DNA from: Lagierella sp.
GTDB taxonomy: Bacteria; Bacillota; Clostridia; Tissierellales; Peptoniphilaceae
Assembly (NCBI RefSeq): GCF_029983815.1
Contig: NZ_JASBYU010000004.1
Coordinates: forward strand, 1-64,000
Direction of reading: 5' to 3'
DNA: 64,000 bases
A program made the translations under genes and the position numbers. The notes beneath the pieces are model-generated. The model was not told the origin of the DNA and ran no database searches. It saw only the letters and a list, made by a program, of their open reading frames with translations. Positions within the stretch are counted from its first letter, which is position 1. Each line of letters begins with the position of its first letter. Shown here piece by piece: positions 54,601 to 61,314 of the stretch.

Positions 54601-56761
54601 TTCCTTTACTGCTCCTGAAAATACCGGAGATAAGGTTGACACTTACATGATCTTAGTCTCCCTTGATGATGGAAAAACCTATACCTCTTCCCTACTATCC
54701 ACTTTAGAAGATAGATTTATTAAGTCGGTATTTGCAGTTCTTCCTAAAGGATCAAATCCTGATGATATAATGATTGACTTTATACAAATTCAATCCTATG
54801 GCACCCAAGGTGGCGGAACAGAAGCGGACATTACCCATACAAATCTACCAACTGGACAGGGTTCTAAGAAGAGTCTGGTATGGATTTATGGAACCAATTT
54901 AGATGCTGCAAAGGCAAGGGTTAGACTTATTGATGCCTTTGGAGTCTACTGGTCACCAATTCATGATGCGGTCTTTGACTCTTCAGATAGGGTTATGATG
55001 ACCATGATGGATGCTATGAAGGACAAAGAGACCTTTGGAATGTCCGGTCATGGTAACAATATGGTAATGGAAGTGATTTTGCCAAATGCATATAAGGCAG
55101 ATGACCTTGAAGGTTTCCTACCAGGAGTAACATTTAAATATGAAGTGGCACCGGACGGAGTAAACTTCAATGAAGATGTTACCGTTACAGGTACAGTTGT
55201 TGACGACAATAGCCCTAAGTCTAAGGACTTAAGAGACAATTTAATAGATTTAACTGTAAGACATGTGGATCAAGATGGAAAGGATATTGTAGAGCCTAAA
55301 GCAATCAAGGGGTATAAACACCTTCCTCCAAACACATTGTTCTATGGTCTTCCACTAGTTGATGAAAATGGCAAATTTAAAGAAGAATTCCAAGGCTACA
55401 AGGTTAAGGACACCGATGAGTTGGTTTTTGGTAGAGATGGATTTGGTCATAACAAGTTCTATTATGACGGAATGAACCTGCCAGAACTTTTAAATAAAAA
55501 CGGCGAATTGGTGTTAGTATATAAGTTAAAGGACGTAGAAGAACCAGAAACTCCTGACGAACCATCAGATACTACACCAAGTGAAACCATAGAAGAAACT
55601 GAAACTTCTGAGGAAACTAAACCTTCCGAAGAAACTAAACCTTCTGAAGAAACTAAGCCTTCCGAGGAAACTAAGCCTTCCGAAGAAACTAAGCCTTCTG
55701 AAGAAACTAAACCTTCTGAAGAAACTAAACCTTCTGAGGAAACCAAGCCTTCTGAAGAAACTAAACCTTCTGAGGATACTAAGCCTAATAAGCCTTACAC
55801 TCCAGGACTACCTCCAACAACTGATAAGGATGAAAGCAATGTAATAAAGGATACTGATACTTTCAAAGAAGTATTTAAAAAGATATCCTCCAATAGGATC
55901 TACGGAAGAAATCGTGAACTTACAGTCGTTGAAGTAAGTAAGAGACTTTTTAAATCTGCTGATGTAGTAGTATTAGCGTCCAATAAAGAGATGATTGACT
56001 CCTTAACTGCTTCTTCCTTTGGTGTAGGAAACAACGCTCCTATCCTATTTGTTGGTAAGGATAGTTTAATGGATGAAGTAGTTGCAGAAATTAAGAGACT
56101 TAATCCTAAAAAGGTTGTTCTTGCCGGTGGAGATTCTGTGATTTCTGAGGATGTGTTAAATAAAATCAAATCCCTTAAAATAGACACTGAAAGAATTTCA
56201 GGTAAAGACAGGTTTGAAACTGCTGTTAAGTTAGGTGAAGAGGTTAGAAAGAACTCTAGTAACAAGACTGATATAATCTTGGCAAATGGATATAACTTTA
56301 TCGACGCTCTAACTGCTGGAAGTTTAGCGGCAAAATTAAATATTCCAATTCTTTTAACGAATGATAGCTCTTTAAACCCTGCAACAGCTAAGGCTATTAA
56401 AAACTGGGATATTAAAAATGTAATAGTTGTCGGTGGAGATTCCCAAATTTCTGATAGCATTTTAAACAATCTAAAAAATGATGGTTTAAATGTAAATAGA
56501 ATTTCAGGAAAGACTAGAATTGAAACTGCAATAGAGCTTGCTAAATTTGTAAATGAAAAACCTGAAAAGGTGATCTTTGCAAATTCCAGAACCTATGCCG
56601 ATGCACTGGTTGCTTCCCACCTATCAAAAGAATATAGCGCACCTATTATATTAATTGAAAAAGATGAAATACCACTTTCAGTTAAAGAGTATCTAAGAGA
56701 AAATAAGATTACAGACTCTATAATATTAGGTGGTAGAAGCAGCATTGCTGAAGTAAAATAA
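51614..56761 (+). CDS. Large surface protein with cell wall-binding repeats
   Basis: 1715 residues. A signal peptide (MKKLMSLFLTVAMVLSAIVP, cut near AMAQA) is followed by six to seven Ig-like beta units of about 100 residues (50-760) with the shared phrase VPENN(S/T)...VYxIxF. A less repetitive beta-rich region runs to about 1200. A domain around 1210-1310 with DLTVRHVDQDGKDIVEPKAIKGYKH resembles MucBP-type modules. A stalk of ten hexapeptides (T/PSEETK) comes next. Three cell wall-binding repeat 2 units close the protein (GRNRELTVVEVSKRLF, SGKDRFETAVKLGEEV, SGKTRIETAIELAKF). It is probably an adhesin or S-layer-like protein held on the wall. No LPXTG motif. Confidence 0.85.
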   Translation: MKKLMSLFLTVAMVLSAIVPGTKAMAQALPTATQAQEEMPTPVDGASKYHINVEEPKVNTDGKYIIGATGGAVNINYPKEGVRKEDIKVETYKDGVKEDLAFTIGVSEAGSYVVGAELKAMIPENDTDKEIVYNIFVKEINDTNFDTKNVLEITVKPLGESVISNLEEENIYIEADSSNRFAKTNIIGTGLTSNNIGYEIRKATTDIPDITAKVGLIDYSLDATQVMFSVAVPENNSSKTWVYYIDFYVIGKEKDKHTLTVNVKPSNPEDPAPVKSTIYNVRLDKDTIEATDGRDVTGKIYGDNLIDTNIKYTVTKEVSDAENLVIKLDKITESSKNIPFIITAPENKTSTDWVYKINFSTVDKPDTVQTVTLTVKGSGEAGSEEFTVTPNKTELPSTGGEVALYISGEGFDTNALRCKVKKGTSDTTIKGTFSDSDNGKDKYMCKVVLPENQAETEEVYSILITKTPTGDSPEFIKKEFTIKVAPKSNTPQEPTTSLLVENNIIEADGGKAIIYIDTKEYKPEDLVASIKLDGKFDYALEGSFQVSDKSEHDLMYVVDIPKNNRTTKRVYEISISDTSFNKIGSEIFNQKALDQAAPATIILMETEKTVEHNVGNTSLSVITSPIVSPEKVKLQILKDGQVEDLSYTISGDKARKTVELEIPENTTNSDIVYKIKFNATGSETEFQNEEFTLTVKAAPVVEKANVDDVYLLYPNMPLKGSKEKSLEQSLNIKGSNLNLAKDISYEVFEKVDGSFVSYELTETPKFMGTDTIQSVRFPLKDTNLEREFKVVVKVDDISRELFFKQSETGTMNGLQLIYPEESFTIGDDTLVIKFYNDISEVSPGKLKESITITGSKTINLGAEDTLEIENSRVTIKFKEPVFKISETENPEFKLNIEERSFYNHQGLNREVKDYKITKNSVVVNSFKFLEGYQLDHKGGKVSIEVKGFNLMGRDKSNLKLKIQDNSKDKREFYNSDSSDNIIKDLTIEGNDTDQIISFTAPENTGDKVDTYMILVSLDDGKTYTSSLLSTLEDRFIKSVFAVLPKGSNPDDIMIDFIQIQSYGTQGGGTEADITHTNLPTGQGSKKSLVWIYGTNLDAAKARVRLIDAFGVYWSPIHDAVFDSSDRVMMTMMDAMKDKETFGMSGHGNNMVMEVILPNAYKADDLEGFLPGVTFKYEVAPDGVNFNEDVTVTGTVVDDNSPKSKDLRDNLIDLTVRHVDQDGKDIVEPKAIKGYKHLPPNTLFYGLPLVDENGKFKEEFQGYKVKDTDELVFGRDGFGHNKFYYDGMNLPELLNKNGELVLVYKLKDVEEPETPDEPSDTTPSETIEETETSEETKPSEETKPSEETKPSEETKPSEETKPSEETKPSEETKPSEETKPSEETKPSEDTKPNKPYTPGLPPTTDKDESNVIKDTDTFKEVFKKISSNRIYGRNRELTVVEVSKRLFKSADVVVLASNKEMIDSLTASSFGVGNNAPILFVGKDSLMDEVVAEIKRLNPKKVVLAGGDSVISEDVLNKIKSLKIDTERISGKDRFETAVKLGEEVRKNSSNKTDIILANGYNFIDALTAGSLAAKLNIPILLTNDSSLNPATAKAIKNWDIKNVIVVGGDSQISDSILNNLKNDGLNVNRISGKTRIETAIELAKFVNEKPEKVIFANSRTYADALVASHLSKEYSAPIILIEKDEIPLSVKEYLRENKITDSIILGGRSSIAEVK
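55604..55783 (+). repeat. Ten 18-bp tandem repeats encoding (T/P)SE(E/D)TK
   Basis: Ten in-frame 18-bp units. The copies differ mainly at third positions (TCT/TCC, GAA/GAG, AAA/AAG), and the last has GAT for GAA. This forms an acidic/basic stalk before the wall-binding module. Copy number is likely to vary between strains. Confidence 0.95.
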
Positions 56762-56776
56762 GAAAACATACAAATT

Positions 56777-56802
56777 CCCCCGATTGGTTAAACCTTCGGG
56801 GG
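56777..56802. terminator. Terminator between convergent genes
   Basis: CCCCCGA/TCGGGGG with inner GG/CC pairs, followed by TTTTGTT on the plus strand. It can also serve the RiPP-type operon ending on the other strand. Confidence 0.85.
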
Positions 56803-56821
56803 TTTTGTTATGATTGTTGTT

Positions 56822-58444
56822 TTATTTACTAAACTCAATGATTTCAGTAGTCAAATCATCAAATGTATCATCATGGGAGATAATAATTACCAATTTATTT
56901 TCTTTTAATAATTCTTCAATGATTTTTTTTAATCTTTTGCCGGACTGAAAATCTAAGGATGCAGTAGGCTCATCAAAGATATACATGTCAGCATCTTTAT
57001 ATAAAGTTCTAAGAATTGAAATTTTTTGTTTCTCTCCACCAGACAAGTTTGTCTCATATAGAATTGTGTCTTCTTTAATCTTCAAATGATCAAATAAGTT
57101 AGTTACAAACTCCCTATATTTATCTAAGTCCTTCATGCTTGAATTATATAGTATATTTTCTTTGAATGTACCGGTAATGATATATGGCTCTTGCTCGCAA
57201 TAAGAAATACGCTCTTTTCTTAAAAATTTAAAATCAATTTCAGATGATGGAATATTATTTACATAGAATTTCGTGTCTTCTGAGTATAAAATTCCCATCA
57301 GAATTTTTAAAAAAGTAGATTTACCAGATCCATTTTCTCCCTTTACTAGATATAGCTTTCCCTTCTTTAAATTAAAATCAAAATCTCTTATAATTGGTTT
57401 ATCAGCGGCTTCGTACTTATAAATAAGATTAGTACTTTTTATTTGAGAAATGCTTTCTTTTAATTTTGTCAATCCTATCTTTTCATCTTCCAATTTGAAC
57501 AATCTATTAATTCTAATTTTTGCATTATCAAAAACACTGAAGTTTTTTATAATTTGGAAAATGCAATCACAAGTAGGATAGTAAATATTGATGATGAATA
57601 TAACAATAATCAGATATATGATTTTTTCCCTGGTTCTAATATAAACAAAAGGAACTATTATGGACATTATTGTAGAGATCATAAAAAACATGTTGTTTAT
57701 GATATTGTCGATATTTAAAAACTTCACTGATGATTCTACAAATTCATCCCCTACTTTATCAAACTTTGAAATAGTTTTTTTATTCCACACATTAACTTTT
57801 ACAAGAAAAATATTTAATAATTCCCCACCAAGTACTCCAAAATAATTCATACGCTTTTCATTTAAGATGATATTTAATTCTTTATACCTTTTTCTTGTAA
57901 TCAAGTATAGGATTACAAAAAGTAAATTGGTTAAAAGTACCGTAACAAATATTTCAAAGGATATTGTACTTAGTAAAACAAGTAATAAAATCAATTTAAA
58001 AGTTTTTACTAATAAAGTAGGTATTTTTTCGATGATAAAGTCTGAAACTATGACACAGTCATTATTTATCTGTTGAGCTAATTCAATTTTATTTCTATAA
58101 CATATGCTCTCATATTTTTTGTCTAATAACCGTTCAAGTACTTGCGACTCCAGAAAAATCATATTTTTATTAGACAGCTTAAAATTTAAGTGTTTGAAAA
58201 TAATGGATGAAGCAATATAAGTTATAAGTAGCAAGCATATTATCATATATAATCCTGATATCGTTATCCTATAACTAAATAAAATAATTTTTGAATTGGT
58301 CTGTAAAAATTCAAAATATTTCCCCAAAATCCACATAAACAAAACAAAGGAACATTCACTTAGCACACAAACCAAAGTTAATAAAAAGTACGAGAATCCA
58401 TTATTTTTTATCCATTTTTTACATGTTTGTTCAATTCTAATCAA
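56822..58444 (-). CDS. ABC transporter, fused permease and ATPase (peptide exporter type)
   Basis: 540 residues. Six membrane helices lie in the first 310 residues, then an ATPase with Walker A VKGENGSGKSTFLKILMG, signature TNLSGGEKQKISILRTL, Walker B MYIFDEPTASLD and H-loop VIIISHDD. There is no N-terminal C39 peptidase domain, so leader removal needs another protein. The start is TTG at 58444, set by an AGGTGAT site; the GTG at 58456 lies inside that site. It overlaps the HExxH gene by 8 bp. Position points to export of, or immunity to, the peptide encoded at 60417-60524. Confidence 0.88.
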   Translation of the reverse strand: MIRIEQTCKKWIKNNGFSYFLLTLVCVLSECSFVLFMWILGKYFEFLQTNSKIILFSYRITISGLYMIICLLLITYIASSIIFKHLNFKLSNKNMIFLESQVLERLLDKKYESICYRNKIELAQQINNDCVIVSDFIIEKIPTLLVKTFKLILLLVLLSTISFEIFVTVLLTNLLFVILYLITRKRYKELNIILNEKRMNYFGVLGGELLNIFLVKVNVWNKKTISKFDKVGDEFVESSVKFLNIDNIINNMFFMISTIMSIIVPFVYIRTREKIIYLIIVIFIINIYYPTCDCIFQIIKNFSVFDNAKIRINRLFKLEDEKIGLTKLKESISQIKSTNLIYKYEAADKPIIRDFDFNLKKGKLYLVKGENGSGKSTFLKILMGILYSEDTKFYVNNIPSSEIDFKFLRKERISYCEQEPYIITGTFKENILYNSSMKDLDKYREFVTNLFDHLKIKEDTILYETNLSGGEKQKISILRTLYKDADMYIFDEPTASLDFQSGKRLKKIIEELLKENKLVIIISHDDTFDDLTTEIIEFSK

Positions 58445-58892
58445 TTTTAATATCACCTGTTTTTAAAAAATCTTTAGTTAATTTGCAAACCAATTTTTCT
58501 TGTTGTTTAAATGATAATTCGGCTTTATTGACATATACGTAATAATGTAATACTTCATGAATTAAATCTTGCTCTAGATTTATGTTTTTATTCAATATAA
58601 TATGTAACTCTCCACTTTTTAAAAATGAAATTCCTGTTAATGGCTTATTATTTTTAGCTTTTCCTAATATGGAATCAGTTAATGTTATATTAATGTTTGG
58701 CAATTTCACTTTATGATATACTCTTATTTTATTTATTAGTTTGTATATTAGTTTGTTTATTTTATTATTTTTTATAGCAAGAGAGTTGTTAAAATATCGT
58801 GTATATTTTCGTATAATATAGTAACATTCATTAGATTTTGTATTGCTATTAATACTATTTTCAAATCTTTTATTTTTAAAGCATTTAATCAA
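58437..58892 (-). CDS. Small HExxH putative metallopeptidase of the RiPP cluster
   Basis: 151 residues. The first third is basic and low-complexity. The second half has a beta strand pair (LTGISFLKSGELHIILN) followed by the zinc-peptidase helix LIHEVLHYYVYV, an HExxH motif, as in ImmA/SprT-type small zincins. No membrane helix is evident. Third ligand not assigned. The start is TTG with GAGG nine bases upstream, three bases after the radical SAM stop. A leader peptidase role is inferred from the exporter lacking one; an immunity or regulatory role is the alternative. Confidence 0.6.
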   Translation of the reverse strand: MIKCFKNKRFENSINSNTKSNECYYIIRKYTRYFNNSLAIKNNKINKLIYKLINKIRVYHKVKLPNINITLTDSILGKAKNNKPLTGISFLKSGELHIILNKNINLEQDLIHEVLHYYVYVNKAELSFKQQEKLVCKLTKDFLKTGDIKID

Positions 58893-58893
58893 T

Positions 58894-59385
58894 TTAATTA
58901 ACCTCTAAATATTTCAAGACATCATTTTCATTTTTATAAATCAACCAACATAATTCCTCGTATACTAGATTATTAAATAAACATAATCCAATTTTTTTTT
59001 CATTCTTTTTATGAGTATATATTTCTCTTGGACATGTTCCACAATATGCAATCCATTCACAATCCTTGCACATTTCCTTATTATTTTCATAATTCTTTTT
59101 AGTTAATAATTGACACCTATAATGATTTTTGATATGTGAATTTAATGAATGTTTAATGTTAAAGATATCGCATATTTTATAATCATTGATTGATTTCCAA
59201 TCTTGACATGGAAAAAATTCACCATAAGCAGATAAATGTAATTGATTTTTCCCAGCACCACAAGGATTTCTGAAACACATATGTGGTTGCCATTCTAGTA
59301 AACTCCATAAAAAGTTTGTTAAATTAGCTTCTTTAAAGTTTTTATATTTTGAGTTTAATATTAGATTTTTTGCTAATTTTAAATA
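58894..59385 (-). pseudogene. SPASM C-terminal part of the radical SAM maturase, downstream of an in-frame TAG
   Basis: The frame continues without shift from the TAG at 59386-59388: about 35 residues (YLKLAKNLILNSKYKNF and beyond) join to an SPASM-type cysteine-rich tail. Conserved cysteines are in CFRNPCGAGKNQLHLSAYG, FFPCQDW, and MCKDCEWIAYCGTCPREI, the ligands expected for auxiliary iron-sulfur clusters. The internal ATG at 59280 has no ribosome binding site, so this part is probably made only if the TAG is read through. The reading frame is otherwise intact. Confidence 0.8.
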
Positions 59386-60204
59386 CTATTTCGCATATTT
59401 ATCATATAATTTTTGAATATTGTTCTTTGAAAGATTAAGATTCTCACTTCTTCCAATATTTGCTAATGTGTTTAATCTGAAATAATTTATATCATTCTCA
59501 TAAACAAATTGTAAATAACTATCATATTGCTCATAATTTGTAATTACACCTAAAACACTAAATGGTATTGATTTATTTTTTAATGAATTTATACCGTTCA
59601 TTATTTTGTCGTAAGCTTCAACATTGTTTCCAAACACTCTATGATTATTCCATTTCTTGAACCCATCAATACTAATTCCAACAGAAAAATTATATTTTTT
59701 TATGAAGTCTAATATATTATCATTAAATAAAGTCCCATTAGTTTGTATCGAAAAATTTATATTTATATTATGTTTCCCCGCTTTTGATAAAATTATAGGA
59801 ACTACATTATGAATAAATTTAAAATTCATAAGAGGTTCCCCTCCAGAAAATTCAATTGTTAAAAATTCGGAAATATTTGGAAGTTTCAAAAACTCATCAA
59901 AAGCAATATAGAATTCATTTTCTTTAAGTCTTCTACCAGTATTAGTTGCATTCATAGAACAGTATTTGCACCTTAAATTACATAAATCAGTTGTATCAAC
60001 TATAAGCAAATTAAAATTATTTAGACTTGGCTTTTCAATATTTCCAACAGAGTTTATGAAGCTATTTGTCAAGATTTCGTCAATAGCATTGTCGTATTTT
60101 GAATTAATCCTTTCAATTTTCCATTTGCCTTTCAAAGAATCAACAATAAGTATTTTATCATCTTTTATTTTATAGTATATTCCTTCTATTTTTGTTTTGT
60201 TCAA
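59386..60204 (-). CDS. Radical SAM peptide maturase, N-terminal part ending at TAG
   Basis: 272 residues. The first 65 are beta-rich and could be a peptide-recognition (RRE-like) domain. The radical SAM core follows with the cluster motif CNLRCKYC, LTIEFSGGEPLMNF, INFSIQTNGTLF and VGISIDGFKKWNNHR. These fit the SPASM maturases that install carbon-carbon or sulfur-carbon links in ribosomal peptides. The start is TTG after GAGGAG. Translation would stop at TAG before the SPASM domain, leaving the enzyme without auxiliary clusters and probably inactive. A CAG would restore a protein of 436 residues. Confidence 0.85.
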   Translation of the reverse strand: MNKTKIEGIYYKIKDDKILIVDSLKGKWKIERINSKYDNAIDEILTNSFINSVGNIEKPSLNNFNLLIVDTTDLCNLRCKYCSMNATNTGRRLKENEFYIAFDEFLKLPNISEFLTIEFSGGEPLMNFKFIHNVVPIILSKAGKHNININFSIQTNGTLFNDNILDFIKKYNFSVGISIDGFKKWNNHRVFGNNVEAYDKIMNGINSLKNKSIPFSVLGVITNYEQYDSYLQFVYENDINYFRLNTLANIGRSENLNLSKNNIQKLYDKYAK

Positions 60205-60268
60205 GTTAATCGTCTCCTCTTTAACATTTTATTTTTATCACTATTAAATTGTTTTAATATATTCAGTA

Positions 60269-60391
60269 ACATGAAAGGCTCAATATAATTACTTTTATTT
60301 AGTTAGTCCTCTTATATCTTATACTACACAACTTGATATTTGTCTGTTTCTTTCATTCTGAACATAATCTATTATTATTGAGCCTTCATGT
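60269..60391 (-). repeat. 20-bp inverted repeat between precursor and maturase genes
   Basis: Arms 60269-60289 and 60371-60391 pair over about 20 bp with two single-base bulges and enclose 81 nt. In the transcript this stem lies between the peptide gene and the maturase gene, where an attenuating or stabilising stem is often found. A small transposon relic is the alternative; no target duplication is seen. Confidence 0.6.
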
Positions 60392-60416
60392 GCTCATAGA
60401 GCAAATATACTGTAAA

Positions 60417-60524
60417 TTAATATGGTGTTGTTTTTACTGGTGAGGAGTGCCAATGACCATGTCCATGTTCTCCCAAAATTCTAATTACGGAAAACCTTTT
60501 TTTCTTCTTTGCTTTTTTTGCTAT
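60417..60524 (-). CDS. Candidate RiPP precursor peptide with ATA start codon
   Basis: A 35-codon frame that begins with ATA exactly 8 nt after a GGAGG site and ends in TAA. The peptide has a basic N-terminus (AKKAKKKKRF), a short hydrophobic step (SVIRIL) and a His/Gly/Trp-rich core, GEHGHGHWHSS, with a Pro/Thr/Tyr tail. No ATG, GTG or in-frame upstream codon is available: the frame is closed by TAA just before the Shine-Dalgarno. A strong promoter drives it and the maturase gene follows on the same strand. I do not recognise the family. The gene is real if ATA is used as start, or a one-base relic of ATG. Confidence 0.6.
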   Translation of the reverse strand: MAKKAKKKKRFSVIRILGEHGHGHWHSSPVKTTPY

Positions 60525-60553
60525 TTTTTTTTCCTCCTTTTATATTTTTTGAT

Positions 60554-60582
60554 ATATTAACACATTTATTTAAATATGTCAA
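60554..60582 (-). promoter_or_regulatory. Strong sigma-A promoter of the RiPP-type operon
   Basis: TTGACA (60577-60582), 17-bp spacer, TAATAT (60554-60559) on the minus strand, about 30 bp before the peptide start. Nothing else in the surrounding AT-rich stretch approaches this match. Confidence 0.8.
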
Positions 60583-61061
60583 GCTTTTTTTAGTTTAATC
60601 ACTTACTGCTGAAAAATTATTGAATAAGAATTTTATCATTCTAATGTAGAATTATAAATAAATGTTTATTGAAATTAAGATCTGAAAACGAACGCAGTTA
60701 ATAAGTATATTTATAAAGTGTTTTTATTTAATAATAAGATGTATAACTATGTACTGGACTTAATTTGTTTAGTATAATAAATGGAAGATTATTGATTAAT
60801 AAACTGATTTAAAAAGGCTTTAGTATAAATATTAAAGGTACAACAGAATCTGTTGGGTATGAATAATCATGCGACCTCAACAGTTTTTAATCACAAAAAA
60901 ATTGCACTTACTCTACAAATCACCTAAAATATAGTCATCACAACTAAAAAGGAGGTAGTGAATAATGATGTATAATTAAGAGGAGATGCCAACTATAGAT
61001 GTTAGCATCCCCCAATGGATTCTGTAGAGCCATATTAAATAAACTAAAGCCATTTACAAAC
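60583..61061. other. Gene-free AT-rich region with competing hairpins
   Basis: About 480 bp without a credible gene. It contains CAACAG (60841-60846), CTGTTG (60850-60855) and CAACAG (60878-60883) followed by five T, so the middle segment can pair with either side. It also has a consensus AAAAAGGAGG at 60945-60955 that leads only into a four-codon frame. A 9-bp hairpin at 60985-61009 may end the minus-strand reductase operon. Confidence 0.4.
60985..61009 (-). terminator. Possible weak terminator after the reductase operon
   Basis: GATGCTAAC/GTTGGCATC, 9 pairs with one G-U and a 7-nt loop, lies 53 bp after the last gene. The following T content is poor. Confidence 0.35.
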
Positions 61062-61313
61062 TTATAAAAATTTCATTCTATTAGGATTGATATCTCTTTC
61101 TATTTGGTGAAATCCTTTAATTACAATGTCATTTTCTCTAATTATATCTTCAATTTTTTCTTTATCTTCAATATTGTCATAGAGAATTGAGATACCACAG
61201 CATTTGTCCAAAACTCTTGGTGTAGGCGCTATGGTGGCCTTAATAGAATTTTCTTTTATTAAGTCATAGAGTTTTTTTCCATTTTCTACATCTTCAAATA
61301 AGATGTAGTTCAT
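61062..61313 (-). CDS. DUF3343 protein of the reductase operon
   Basis: 83 residues. The family signature TPRVLDKCCGISILY lies near residue 35, with an alpha/beta N-terminus NYILFEDVENGKKLYDLIKENS. The ATG at 61313 follows the reductase stop by one base and opens as other family members do; an in-frame codon 18 nt upstream lies within the reductase gene. It probably serves the reductase as a sulfur/selenium or cluster-related accessory; no biochemical role is established. It shares P-R-x-L-x-x-x-C-(C)-G with the yedE-linked copy. Confidence 0.85.
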   Translation of the reverse strand: MNYILFEDVENGKKLYDLIKENSIKATIAPTPRVLDKCCGISILYDNIEDKEKIEDIIRENDIVIKGFHQIERDINPNRMKFL

Positions 61314-61314
61314 T

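Noticed and set aside
55462..55746. Open frame on the minus strand across the tandem repeats (SSEGLV repeats)
   Set aside because: It is the antisense shadow of the 18-bp repeat array in the large surface protein gene.
55604..55783. Regular repeat array as a possible CRISPR
   Set aside because: Units are contiguous 18-mers in frame with no spacers; they encode a protein stalk.
59386..59388. TAG as a pyrrolysine codon
   Set aside because: No pyl genes or methylamine context in the window, and radical SAM peptide maturases are not known pyrrolysine proteins. Nonsense mutation or suppression is simpler.
60269..60391. Inverted repeat as an intact MITE
   Set aside because: No target-site duplication and no second copy in the window; kept only as an alternative.
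60965..61027. Consensus Shine-Dalgarno followed by ATG ATG TAT AAT TAA and then a 13-residue frame
   Set aside because: The first frame stops after four codons and the second overlaps a 9-bp hairpin and lacks ribosome binding site spacing. No coding signal beyond chance.
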